64,000 nt of DNA from Lacrimispora indolis DSM 755 (GTDB taxonomy: Bacteria > Bacillota > Clostridia > Lachnospirales > Lachnospiraceae): positions 682,001 to 746,000 of the forward strand of contig NZ_AZUI01000001.1 in NCBI RefSeq assembly GCF_000526995.1, written 5' to 3'. Each line of letters opens with the position of its first letter. Within the stretch, counting starts at the first letter, position 1. The notes beneath the pieces were generated by a model that worked only from the letters and a program-made list of their open reading frames with translations, was not told the DNA's origin and made no database searches. Positions 50,329 to 59,170 of the stretch are shown piece after piece. Both the position numbers and the translations under genes were made by a program.

Positions 50329-51999
50329 CTAAAGCTCATTCTTCACATAGCTGGCCAGATTATAGGAATGGTCGGAAATCCGTTCCAGATTGCTTATAAG
50401 TTCCAGGAACACAACGCCTGAAGAAGTATTGCACTCTCCCGCAGAAAGCCGTTCAATATGCTTTTCTCTCAGCTCTTCCTCCAAAAGATCCACCTCATCT
50501 TCCCACTGGCTCACCTTCCGGACATCTTCCATGTCCCCTTTTCTTCTGGCCTCTATGGAATGGAAGAAAGATTTGTAGGCTGCCTGGCAGATGACCTGTA
50601 AATCAGAAGCACCTGTATCGGAGAAGCTGATTTCATGCCGGATCATATATTCCGCCTGCTCCGCCAGGTTCTCCGCATGGTCACCCACCCGTTCGATATC
50701 ATTGACACTGTAAAATAAGTTGTTGACTACCAGTTTCTGCTCCTCTGTCAGGGACAGATTGTTGATTTTGACCAGATATTCGATCAGCATCTTTTCCATA
50801 TTATTGATCGTCTTTTCTGTTTTATACACTTCTTTCGCTTCATCCGCATTTTTCGTTATGACCGCATCCATTGCCCGCTTCACATTTTCCATGGTAATCT
50901 GTCCCATATGTACTACTTCCATGGCGGCAGTTTCCACAGCAAAAGCCGGGGTTTCAAAAATTCTCTCATCCAGATGCTTCATGGTCACGGCTTCTTCCCC
51001 TGCCGATTCCCCTTCACCGGTTCTGTCTTCCGGGATCATCAACCCGGATAAGTTCACCAGCTGCTTTGCAAACGGGAACAGAAGAAGGGTGTTTGTCAGG
51101 TTAAAAAACGTATGGAAGATGGAAATCTGTACCGCCGTAATGTTATGGGCCGCCAACGCCGGGGAGACCATAAAAAGGGCAAAGGAACCTATGCCGAAAG
51201 TAACGGCTCCCAGCACATTAAAAGACAAGTGGATCACTGCCGCACGCTTTGCAGTCCTGGAACCGCCGATACTGGAAATGAGGGCTGTAACACAGGAACC
51301 GATGTTCTGCCCAAGGGTGATGAAAATAGCCGCATTGGTAGTAACCACCCCGTTCATGGCAAGAGTCTGTAGAATTCCCACCGATGCGGAAGAGCTTTGG
51401 AGCAGTGCTGTTACCATGGCTCCGATCAGCATACCCAGCAAGGGGTTTCTCCCTAAAAGGCGGAATGCTTCAGAAAAAATGGGAGCATCGGTATAAGGTG
51501 AAATCGCTCCTGACATAAAATCCAAGCCGATAAACAGCATGCCAAGGCCCACCAGGATCTCCCCTATGGTTTTCATCTTCTGCTTTTTGCCGAACAAAAG
51601 AAGGACCGCTCCGATTCCAATAAAAAGAGGAGCTGAAAAGGAAGGCTGCAATATGGAAAATGCATCTCCCAGCTGATTCATGGATACAATCCAGGCCGTA
51701 ATGGTGGTACCGATGTTGGCTCCCATGATAACACCTACCGCCTGGGTCAGATTCAGCACTCCTGCACTTACAAAACCCACTACCATAACCGTGGTTGCCC
51801 CGCTGCTCTGAATGATGGCTGTTATGAGCGCCCCTAAGAGCACCGCCAGGAAACGGTTGTTTGTAAGCATTCCCAAAAACCGGCTCATCCTGCTTCCTGC
51901 ACTCTTCTGCATTCCATCCGCCATGGTGTTCATGCCATACAGGAACATTCCCAGTCCCCCTAGAAAACCAAACAGACTCGATATGTCATTTATAGACAT
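50329..51999 (-). CDS. Na+/phosphate cotransporter family protein with PhoU-like domain
   Basis: The 556-residue protein has two inverted Na/Pi-cotransporter repeats, each with the QSS signature (AIIQSSGATTVMVVGFV near residue 62 and ALLQSSSASVGILQTLA near 200), eight or so membrane segments, and a C-terminal helical PhoU-like part from about residue 340 (VNNLFYSVNDIERVGDHAEN, LELISNLERISDHSYNLASY). It would import phosphate or another anion with sodium; the PhoU part may sense or limit uptake. It is monocistronic on the minus strand, upstream of the gap promoter. Confidence 0.93.
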   Translation of the reverse strand: MSINDISSLFGFLGGLGMFLYGMNTMADGMQKSAGSRMSRFLGMLTNNRFLAVLLGALITAIIQSSGATTVMVVGFVSAGVLNLTQAVGVIMGANIGTTITAWIVSMNQLGDAFSILQPSFSAPLFIGIGAVLLLFGKKQKMKTIGEILVGLGMLFIGLDFMSGAISPYTDAPIFSEAFRLLGRNPLLGMLIGAMVTALLQSSSASVGILQTLAMNGVVTTNAAIFITLGQNIGSCVTALISSIGGSRTAKRAAVIHLSFNVLGAVTFGIGSFALFMVSPALAAHNITAVQISIFHTFFNLTNTLLLFPFAKQLVNLSGLMIPEDRTGEGESAGEEAVTMKHLDERIFETPAFAVETAAMEVVHMGQITMENVKRAMDAVITKNADEAKEVYKTEKTINNMEKMLIEYLVKINNLSLTEEQKLVVNNLFYSVNDIERVGDHAENLAEQAEYMIRHEISFSDTGASDLQVICQAAYKSFFHSIEARRKGDMEDVRKVSQWEDEVDLLEEELREKHIERLSAGECNTSSGVVFLELISNLERISDHSYNLASYVKNEL

Positions 52000-52175
52000 G
52001 TGTTACCTCCTTATAAACACTGATTATGGTTTTATTCCGGCGCTTTTCTCCCTTTCCGGAAGACGCACCGTTTAAAATATAGCATAGGCGGAATTGATTT
52101 TTCAATGTTTTTTAAAAAATATGTAAAATTTGGGTGAAATCTATGTAAAACAACTGCCCCATTCCGACAAAAAAA

Positions 52176-52205
52176 CCGCCCTGCTGACCGGAAACCAGCG
52201 GGCGG
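52176..52205. terminator. Terminator of the GNAT gene
   Basis: CCGCCCTGCTG pairs with CAGCGGGCGG around a short loop, with A and T runs on both sides. It lies 18 bases after the acetyltransferase stop on the minus strand. Confidence 0.85.
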
Positions 52206-52223
52206 CTTTTGCCGCGGAGAAAT

Positions 52224-52751
52224 TTACAGTATTTTTTCATATAACTTAAAGCAATGAAGTCCATATTTTCCTAGCCCCAGATCCACAGTATCCACATACT
52301 TAAAACCGCATTTTTCATACAGCCTTACAGCAGGCAGGTTCTTTTCATAAACATCAAGGCGGATGGCTTTTGCGTGTTCTTTCATGCCATGCTGAACCGC
52401 AAAATTCATCAATGCCATGCCAATTCCATTTTTAAGATACCCAGGGTGAACAGCGAAAGTATAAATCACAAATATATCAGAGCAGTCAGCTTGTATTCCC
52501 CATTGAACCTTATGATATGCAGGTTCGGGCTCATGGCTTAATATCATTGAACCCACGATTTTTCCTTCAGCTTTTGCTACATAAAGATTGTCATTTGCAA
52601 TACCGTTAACTGCATCTTCACGTGTAGGATATATGCCTTTTATCCAACCGGGATAGTTAATGCTGTTCTCCAGAAAGTCATTCAGATCGTCATAGAGCTG
52701 CTCAAGCTGATCAATATGGTATTTTGTTCCCTTCTCAATAAGAATGTTCAT
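52224..52751 (-). CDS. GNAT-family N-acetyltransferase
   Basis: The 175-residue protein shows GNAT motif A in FAVHPGYLKNGIGMALMNFA (acetyl-CoA pyrophosphate loop) and motif B in LDVYEKNLPAVRLYEKCGFK. GNAT enzymes transfer an acetyl group from acetyl-CoA to amines; the substrate cannot be told here. It lies between a Na/Pi transporter and the GH94-like phosphorylase gene on the same strand, 63 bases downstream of the latter, and is probably unrelated to sugar use. Confidence 0.9.
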   Translation of the reverse strand: MNILIEKGTKYHIDQLEQLYDDLNDFLENSINYPGWIKGIYPTREDAVNGIANDNLYVAKAEGKIVGSMILSHEPEPAYHKVQWGIQADCSDIFVIYTFAVHPGYLKNGIGMALMNFAVQHGMKEHAKAIRLDVYEKNLPAVRLYEKCGFKYVDTVDLGLGKYGLHCFKLYEKIL

Positions 52752-52814
52752 ATGTAACCTTTAACCTTTCAGAATTTTACGACTGGTATGAATGCAGGAG
52801 CGAGCCTATTTAAC

Positions 52815-55800
52815 CTATGAGATACCCTTTGCTTTTCCAAGCTTTATAACAAGAGATTTCACCTTTCCATCTCTTAGTTTCATGGCAGCCGCTCCAAAAA
52901 GCCCGGCTTCCTTTTCTTCTGATTTTTGCCCATCAAAGTATTCCAGTTCCATCCCCTCAATGCGGTAGCAGCCCGGAATCATATCCTGCTTCTCAAAAAA
53001 CTGATAGACGACCCTGGTTTTTCCTAAAAATCTGGCTTCAACGGTTTTGTTCTCCGGTATGAGATATCCGGGAATTGCAGGCTTAAAAAAACAGCAAAGC
53101 TGCCCCTCTATTATGCGGAAGGGCTTTTCTCCAAACATCATAATCTGCCAAATTTGCAGGAATTCAGCAGTGGAACCGCTGAGTCTTGCCACAAAGCCTC
53201 TTCCATGAAGCTTATCATCGGCATTTGCGCTGCTCACAAGAAACGAAGAATTCTCCAGAGGGCTTCTTCCGTATCTCTCTTCATCCAAAAACGGAATGCA
53301 TGCATTGTGAAAATCTCGGAAGAATTCATCATATAATTTTGATTTGAGCAATTCCAGCAGATACTTATATTCCATGTGAAGCCAGATGGATTCATTTTCC
53401 AGCCAGCCGGGTGAAAATGCCTTTGCTCTCCCGATCTCAAAGGGGGCATTGTCCAGGGACTCATTGACTTTATACATTTTCAATTTGGAATCATATAATC
53501 CGGTTTCCTTAACTTTTTGGTACAAGGACAATTTTTCTTCCCTGGATACGGGCAGTTTCATATACCGGACAAATCCTTCCAGGAACAGAGGAAGGGCAGT
53601 GACCTGCAGATTTTCAGGAATGATATGGTTCCCAGCCAATTCATAGCTGTCAAACTGATGAATAAAATAAGTAGGAATCCTTCCATCCTTTTTGCAGGCT
53701 GATTGGATGCCGTCTTCCACATAGGAAATCCACTTCCCAAGGATTCCCAGAAACTCCTGTCCGGAAATGAATGCCTCATCTCCCCGGACTCCTTTGGCAA
53801 TAATCCCTCTGTAATGCTCCTTGTAATCATTGCACTCATTCCATACCCACAGCTTGATTTTAGCTTCTTCCTCATAGGTTGTAAAGGTTTTATCCAGACC
53901 TTTGATAAAATCATACAGCTCGCCCGGCACTGTAACCCCTTCTTCAAACCGTTCCAGAGCGCTTTCCATAAATTTCAGCAGACGGTACAGCTCAAAGGTT
54001 TCCGGCATGGAGGAGCCTAAGAGACCCGGCAGTCCATTTAATGCATCGTACCAGCCGGGCTTTCCCCCTTCCATTTCTATCCCTAAGCCGGACATGTCTA
54101 AGGAAGCGGTTTTATTGGCAGCTATTACCGCCAGCTTTGTCATCAGGTTTGTGACATAAACGGTTCCCTTTCCATGATCAGTGAATACCGTTTCCTTTAA
54201 ATCTTCTTTTTTCCGGTCCTCACAAAGGGCGTGGTACTGCCTGATCCCCCGTTCCGTCTTTACATAACGCTCATGGCGCGGTCTTACAACCGCCCTTGAT
54301 TCATAATAAGTGTAGCTTTTATCAGAAAACAGCAGGTGTTTTTCCATTTCAGGATAAACGGAAAGGTAGGCTTCAATCAAATCAATGTGATATGTCCAGT
54401 GGTCAGTCCAGTATCCTTCCCCAAAATCCGCGTGAAATTTAAGTCTGCTGTGCTCTGTCACTGCACTGAGGAATTCCTCCCTGCCGCATTTTAAGGAAAT
54501 GGAGTGGTGTCCCAGAAAAGCGAACAGACTTCCCGGGGAAAACTCCTTTTGGAAAAATCCTTCCACAGAGCCTCTGCCTTCCTCTCCCACAAATTTAAGA
54601 ATCTCATCAGTCCGGAGGGCCTGATAGGTGATCTGGCGGACCACCAGGGGATTGTACCCGTCCAGCTGCAGCAGATTATAAAACAGCTTGATGTTATGAT
54701 CCTTTACATAGGGCGTGAATAAAACATCGCTTCTCCGGTTCTGGTTTACATCTCTGAAATTTCCGTTTCCCTGGGAGTAATATTCCGGAAACATGGAAAA
54801 ATCATTGTAATCCCGTTCCATATCCCCATGCTTTCTGGAATACACGTAAAAGACGGAATCCTTCCCTGCTTTTATTGGAAACCCGCCCCGCAGCACGTTA
54901 TCTATATAAGTCTGCTTGCAATAAGCATCAAAAACCGGATCAGAGGTTTTCGTATCAATGAAACTTCCCAGTTCCCTCGTTTTTTCTGCTGCCCTGTTGT
55001 ATCTGTCTTCGAAATAGCTCCTGTCCAGATTCCCTTTCCCATAATCTGACAAGATCTTTTTGGTTGAGGCCTGGCCTGCCACACTGTTCCACTCCATTGC
55101 CTCACCGGCAGACAGGATCCTGGTCATACAGGCAAAACCGGAAGGCACAAGATTTTGAGTGATCTGCTTTTTTTGCAGAAGTTCCTCAAGGCTGTGACGG
55201 ATCAGGCCTATCGGATGTTCCAATGACGTATCGTGTTCAAACACAAGCTCAGGATCTGCGATTATTGGCAGCAGCTGCCCGAACTCTGATAAAGAAACCA
55301 TGAAATTTCCCTTTTCCACCCTTGAAACAACTGCAGAATCTCCTGTACTGTATCTTACCCGGTAATAAGGCATCCTCTTTTCCACGTCCTCCACCTGCAT
55401 CCAGGCTTTCATGGTCTGTGCCATTTCCTTCATTTCTTTTAATCCGATGCCATAAGGGAGGATTCCAGGCATTCCATCCAGTATTTGCAGCCGCAGCTCC
55501 TGCCGGGAAATATTTTGTACTGTCACCCTTCTCACCAGACCGGCTATCTCTTCATCAGGCAGGGTATAATACAGGACATTGGTTTTTAAGCCTGTATCAT
55601 GATTGATTTCTTCCAGCTCCAGCTCATTCATTCCCACATACATCCGGGTCTTCACAGAATCCAGCCGAAAGGGTTCGTATAACTCGCTCCCAACCTTAAT
55701 AAAAGTGCGAAACCCCATGTTCCTCACAAGCTGGTATGCCTGGTGGGCCGGATAAAACTCCATAATGGAATGATTCTTGTTTTCCACTCCAAAGCTTGCA

Positions 55801-55934
55801 ACTGCCTGACCCCTGTTGGTATAAAAACACCAGAGAGGGATGCCGTAAATTCCGCTGATTCCCGGCAAAAAGCTGGAAAATACCGGCTTTTGGCTATAAT
55901 TTTCTATAATAAATCTTCCTTTTGAATCAAACAT
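52815..55934 (-). CDS. Large GH94-like glycoside phosphorylase
   Basis: The 1039-residue protein looks like a clan GH-Q phosphorylase of the GH94 / GH149 / GH161 type. It has a long beta-sandwich N-terminal region (YGIPLWCFYTNRGQAVASFG, GMPGILPYGIGLKE) and an (alpha/alpha)6 barrel with DMERDYNDFSMFPEYYSQGN, GNFRDVNQNRRSDVLFTPYV and NADDKLHGRGFVARLSGSTA. Aspartates in the RDVNQNRR block are candidate catalytic residues. Such enzymes cleave beta-linked oligoglucosides with phosphate to alpha-glucose 1-phosphate. The size fits beta-glucan oligosaccharide phosphorylases better than classical cellobiose phosphorylase (about 800). It follows the permease pair by seven bases and is the last gene of the transport operon. 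Confidence 0.75.
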   Translation of the reverse strand: MFDSKGRFIIENYSQKPVFSSFLPGISGIYGIPLWCFYTNRGQAVASFGVENKNHSIMEFYPAHQAYQLVRNMGFRTFIKVGSELYEPFRLDSVKTRMYVGMNELELEEINHDTGLKTNVLYYTLPDEEIAGLVRRVTVQNISRQELRLQILDGMPGILPYGIGLKEMKEMAQTMKAWMQVEDVEKRMPYYRVRYSTGDSAVVSRVEKGNFMVSLSEFGQLLPIIADPELVFEHDTSLEHPIGLIRHSLEELLQKKQITQNLVPSGFACMTRILSAGEAMEWNSVAGQASTKKILSDYGKGNLDRSYFEDRYNRAAEKTRELGSFIDTKTSDPVFDAYCKQTYIDNVLRGGFPIKAGKDSVFYVYSRKHGDMERDYNDFSMFPEYYSQGNGNFRDVNQNRRSDVLFTPYVKDHNIKLFYNLLQLDGYNPLVVRQITYQALRTDEILKFVGEEGRGSVEGFFQKEFSPGSLFAFLGHHSISLKCGREEFLSAVTEHSRLKFHADFGEGYWTDHWTYHIDLIEAYLSVYPEMEKHLLFSDKSYTYYESRAVVRPRHERYVKTERGIRQYHALCEDRKKEDLKETVFTDHGKGTVYVTNLMTKLAVIAANKTASLDMSGLGIEMEGGKPGWYDALNGLPGLLGSSMPETFELYRLLKFMESALERFEEGVTVPGELYDFIKGLDKTFTTYEEEAKIKLWVWNECNDYKEHYRGIIAKGVRGDEAFISGQEFLGILGKWISYVEDGIQSACKKDGRIPTYFIHQFDSYELAGNHIIPENLQVTALPLFLEGFVRYMKLPVSREEKLSLYQKVKETGLYDSKLKMYKVNESLDNAPFEIGRAKAFSPGWLENESIWLHMEYKYLLELLKSKLYDEFFRDFHNACIPFLDEERYGRSPLENSSFLVSSANADDKLHGRGFVARLSGSTAEFLQIWQIMMFGEKPFRIIEGQLCCFFKPAIPGYLIPENKTVEARFLGKTRVVYQFFEKQDMIPGCYRIEGMELEYFDGQKSEEKEAGLFGAAAMKLRDGKVKSLVIKLGKAKGIS

Positions 55935-55941
55935 AGTCTTA

Positions 55942-56763
55942 TCATCCTTTCACCGCACCTGCAACCAGGCTATCCTGGATCTGATTGCTCAGCATAAAAT
56001 AAATAACAATGGTAGGCAGGGTGGCTATGACCATGCCCGCTCCGATTAAGCCCCAATCAGTGGAATATTGGCCTGCAAAGGACATGATGCCTACGGGCAG
56101 GGTCCGGTACCGGTCGCTGTCCACAAAGGTATTGGCTAACATCAGCTCATTCCAGGTCCCTAAAAAGGTAAAAATAGAGGCAGTGGCAAGAGCAGGCTTG
56201 ACAATGGGAAGTATGATGGCCGCAAAACACCGGAAAATCCCGCAGCCGTCAATGCAGGCAGCCTCCTCAATTTCCATTGGGATGCTTTTGTAAAATCCGA
56301 TTAATATCATGATGCTCATGGGAAGCGCCCCGGCAATATAAGGAATCAAAAGCCCTAAATACCCGCCTTTTAAACCGGCTTTGTCAAGGACCTGAAACAG
56401 AGGCAGCAGGGCAGCCTGAGCCGGAATCATGATTCCCAATGCGAAAACTCCGAATACCAGGGATTTAAGCTTCCATTTCATCCTGGCTATGGCATAAGCA
56501 GCCATGGCAGACAAAAGTCCTGCAACAACCACTGTCGCCATGGAATAGAATACGGAATTTAAAAAATACCGGATCAGGTTTGTCTGGGTAAATGCGTTTC
56601 CATAATTTTCCCATCTCCAGACCAAGGGGAGCCCGATGGGGTTTTCTCCGAAAATCTCTCCATTGCTTTTTAAGGAAAAGGTAAAAAGCCAGTATAAGGG
56701 GAAAAGCTGAGTCAGTGCAATGAGGCACAGCAGCAAAAACTTTATCTTTTTTTTAATCTTCAT
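55942..56763 (-). CDS. ABC sugar importer permease, MalG-like (second locus)
   Basis: The 273-residue protein has about six membrane segments and the EAA loop MEIEEAACIDGCGIFRCFAA (residues about 187-206), followed by ILPIVKPALA, and ends LVAGAVKG like other CUT1 permeases. It would pair with the permease encoded just upstream (16-base gap). It is seven bases before the GH94-like gene, which implies that its cargo is the substrate of that enzyme. Confidence 0.9.
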   Translation of the reverse strand: MKIKKKIKFLLLCLIALTQLFPLYWLFTFSLKSNGEIFGENPIGLPLVWRWENYGNAFTQTNLIRYFLNSVFYSMATVVVAGLLSAMAAYAIARMKWKLKSLVFGVFALGIMIPAQAALLPLFQVLDKAGLKGGYLGLLIPYIAGALPMSIMILIGFYKSIPMEIEEAACIDGCGIFRCFAAIILPIVKPALATASIFTFLGTWNELMLANTFVDSDRYRTLPVGIMSFAGQYSTDWGLIGAGMVIATLPTIVIYFMLSNQIQDSLVAGAVKG

Positions 56764-56779
56764 AGGACCGCCTCCTCAT

Positions 56780-57679
56780 TTATATGGCAGATGCATTTTC
56801 TTCCGCTTTTTTAAACAGCCTGCTCACAATAAAGGTAAACAGCAGGCATTCCACTACAATGAAAAATGCCTGTGCGCTTCCATACCCATATAAGCCTCTG
56901 CGGAATAAGTTATTGTACATCAGGGTTGCCGGCACTTCACTGGCATGGTTGGGTCCGCCCCCGGTCATGACATAGATGAGATCAAAGGCCCTCAAAGAAC
57001 CGGTAATGGAGAATATGACACAGGTCTTGATAACAGGGGCCAGGAGGGGCAGGGTGATCTTTGTATTCACCTGCCACTTGCTGGCTCCGTCGATTTGAGC
57101 CGCCTCATAATAATCCTGTGAAATGGATTTGATCCCTGCATAAAAGATCAGCATATGATAGCCGATATATTGCCACACAGCAGGAACCAATGTGGAGAGA
57201 AATGCTGTTTTAGGATTGGAAAGCCAGGAATAATTGAAATCAGAAGCTCCCAATGCCCGGATCAAGTTATTCAAAAGTCCATATTCGCTGTTAAACATCT
57301 TCATCCACAGCTGACCGATTACCATGCTGGATATAACCACAGGCAAAAAGTAAACCGTGCGGAAGAACTTTTCTCCTTTTACCCCTCTTGCCAGAACCAT
57401 TGCCAGTAAAAGGGAAATGGGCAGCTGAATGATTAAGGATGCGCTTACTAAAAGAAAGGAATTTAAAACGGCCTTCACAAAGTGGCGGTCCTCTGCAAAC
57501 AGCCTGATATAATTCCCAAGCCCGATAAACTCCATTTTCCCCATGCCATCGTACTGGAAAAGGCTGTAGGCTCCGGAGATAAAAAGGGGGATGATGCTGA
57601 AGCTGATAAACAGGATGAGCGCAGGCAGCACAAAGCAGGCCACAAAGCTCTTTTTTCCCAACATGTTATTCATAATCAA
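56780..57679 (-). CDS. ABC sugar importer permease, MalF-like (second locus)
   Basis: The 299-residue protein has six hydrophobic segments, the EAA loop YYEAAQIDGASKWQVNTKIT (residues about 190-209) and the following LPLLAPVIKTCVIFSITGSL, and MTGGGPNHASEVPATLMYNN, all typical of the MalF/UgpA type. It follows the binding-protein gene after a gap containing a terminator-like hairpin and precedes its partner permease. Confidence 0.9.
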   Translation of the reverse strand: MIMNNMLGKKSFVACFVLPALILFISFSIIPLFISGAYSLFQYDGMGKMEFIGLGNYIRLFAEDRHFVKAVLNSFLLVSASLIIQLPISLLLAMVLARGVKGEKFFRTVYFLPVVISSMVIGQLWMKMFNSEYGLLNNLIRALGASDFNYSWLSNPKTAFLSTLVPAVWQYIGYHMLIFYAGIKSISQDYYEAAQIDGASKWQVNTKITLPLLAPVIKTCVIFSITGSLRAFDLIYVMTGGGPNHASEVPATLMYNNLFRRGLYGYGSAQAFFIVVECLLFTFIVSRLFKKAEENASAI

Positions 57680-57691
57680 TCTCCTTTGGGC

Positions 57692-57728
57692 AAAAAACGG
57701 GTATCGCCTGTTTTTGTAAGCGATACCC
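57692..57728 (-). terminator. Partial terminator between binding protein and permease genes (second locus)
   Basis: GGGTATCGC (57699-57707) and GCGATACCC (57720-57728) form a perfect nine-base stem; on the minus strand it is followed by GTTTTTTG. As at 9413-9461, it should let only part of the transcripts continue into the permease genes. Confidence 0.8.
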
Positions 57729-57740
57729 CCTTGCTCTTAC

Positions 57741-59066
57741 TTACTTATTAATAGCTGCTTCATGTTCCTTTATAAACTCACCGGTATCTGCTCCCGGTGC
57801 AAATAAGGTCTGCACCTGTTCATTATGGATGGTGGCAGGCTCCGCATCAAGAGAGGTATCCCATGCAAGGACTGAGGTCTTACCCTGGGAAAGAAGATCC
57901 TTGATCTGTACAAAGAGAGGATTTAAGCCGTTTTCATCCACCTCTGTTTTCCAGCCGCTGAAGCCTGTGCCTGTCTGGTACGCAGCCTCTCCCATCTTCT
58001 GGTTTATATAGATTGCAAATTTGGCCGCCTCATCCGGGTTTTTGGAGCTCTTATTCACCCAGAAGGATTCTACGAATCCGCCGCAATAATCGGTTTCATT
58101 TCCTTTGCCGGAAATCATGGGGATTTTCATTGCAACCACATCCTCCGGATTGATGGTAATGGCTTTATCCGTATAAATGCCGTTTGCAAACCAGCTTCCC
58201 ATAAGCCTCATAGCGGCCTTTCCGGTTCCAAAAGCTGCATTGGCATCATCATTGCTCTGTTCCAGAGGATTGGCTCCAAATGCGCCCATCTCGTATAATT
58301 CCTGCACCTTATCGGCAGCTTCTGCATAACCCTCTCCTTCAAAGGGAGCCTGGCCGGAGAGCATCTTGTTGATTCCTTCTGCCCCTACGGTCCTTAATGC
58401 CAGCGCCTGATAAATGAATGCGGCATTCCAGCCATCCTTTGCGCCGGAAGCCAGAGGAGTCACTCCGTCAAGGGCTTTCAGCTTTTCAACTGCTGATACC
58501 AGTTTGTCATATGTATCGGGTAGCTCTGCTCCTGCCTGACCGAATAAAGCCTTATTGCAGTATAAGGTCATGTACCAGGAAAAGGAGGGAAGAGAATATG
58601 TCTTTCCATTGTATTCAAAAGCTGCCGTGGACCCCTCAAGCAATTTCCCCTTGATCTCATCCGTGATATAGGAATCCAGAGGAAGGAGTTTATCCGCATT
58701 GATCATCTTTCTTGCGGTTCCTGCCCCCCAGTAGTAGAACACATCGATCCCTTTTGCATCTCCAGCAAACTCTGCGGAAATCTTAGTCTTATAAGCTTCC
58801 GTATCCAGGGTCTGGGTGTTGATTTCTATGTTGGGGTTTTCCGCCAAGTAGGCGGAAACCGCCTCGTCATATTTTTTCTTCAATTCATTGGTATCATTGG
58901 ACCACTGGTGCCATACATTTAATACGGTCTTTTCCGTCTTTCCGTCTGTTATACTGCCTGCTGCTGTGGGAGCGGCGCTGCCTTTGCCTGTGCAGCCGGT
59001 CATTCCTGCTGCCAGAGCCACCATAAGTGCAACGGCTGAAACTCTTTTCAATAACCTTTTCTTCAT
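57741..59066 (-). CDS. Extracellular sugar-binding lipoprotein (second locus)
   Basis: The 441-residue protein has a lipoprotein signal peptide with lipobox cysteine C25 (VALAAGMTGC) and a family 1 solute-binding fold. The recognisable pieces are VLNVWHQWSNDTNELKKKYD at the mature start, FEYNGKTYSLPSFSWYMTLY and GKAAMRLMGSWFANGIYT, with C-terminal PDEAAKFAIYINQKMGEAAY. It captures an oligosaccharide outside the cell for the two permeases downstream. It heads the transport operon, with a promoter at 59108-59136 and AGGAGG before the ATG. Confidence 0.92.
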   Translation of the reverse strand: MKKRLLKRVSAVALMVALAAGMTGCTGKGSAAPTAAGSITDGKTEKTVLNVWHQWSNDTNELKKKYDEAVSAYLAENPNIEINTQTLDTEAYKTKISAEFAGDAKGIDVFYYWGAGTARKMINADKLLPLDSYITDEIKGKLLEGSTAAFEYNGKTYSLPSFSWYMTLYCNKALFGQAGAELPDTYDKLVSAVEKLKALDGVTPLASGAKDGWNAAFIYQALALRTVGAEGINKMLSGQAPFEGEGYAEAADKVQELYEMGAFGANPLEQSNDDANAAFGTGKAAMRLMGSWFANGIYTDKAITINPEDVVAMKIPMISGKGNETDYCGGFVESFWVNKSSKNPDEAAKFAIYINQKMGEAAYQTGTGFSGWKTEVDENGLNPLFVQIKDLLSQGKTSVLAWDTSLDAEPATIHNEQVQTLFAPGADTGEFIKEHEAAINK

Positions 59067-59107
59067 CTCAATCTCCTCCTGGGTTTTCTTTGTTTCCTGA
59101 TGGTATC

Positions 59108-59136
59108 AGTATACCGAAACTCCCTTTGTTACTCAA
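59108..59136 (-). promoter_or_regulatory. Promoter of the second transport operon
   Basis: TTGAGT (59136-59131) and TATACT (59113-59108) on the minus strand are 17 bases apart, about 40 bases before the binding-protein start. The -10 box lies within a small palindrome (GGTATACTGATACC). Activation by the YesN-like regulator encoded just upstream is likely. Confidence 0.7.
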
Positions 59137-59170
59137 TTTAATATTTTGACCCAAAAGGTTAGAAATTTTA

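Noticed and set aside
50720..51496. A 258-codon plus-strand frame inside the Na/Pi transporter gene
   Set aside because: It is a mirror of the transporter's codons on the other strand, with no ribosome binding site and low-complexity serine/alanine content; the minus-strand protein has clear QSS and PhoU-like motifs.
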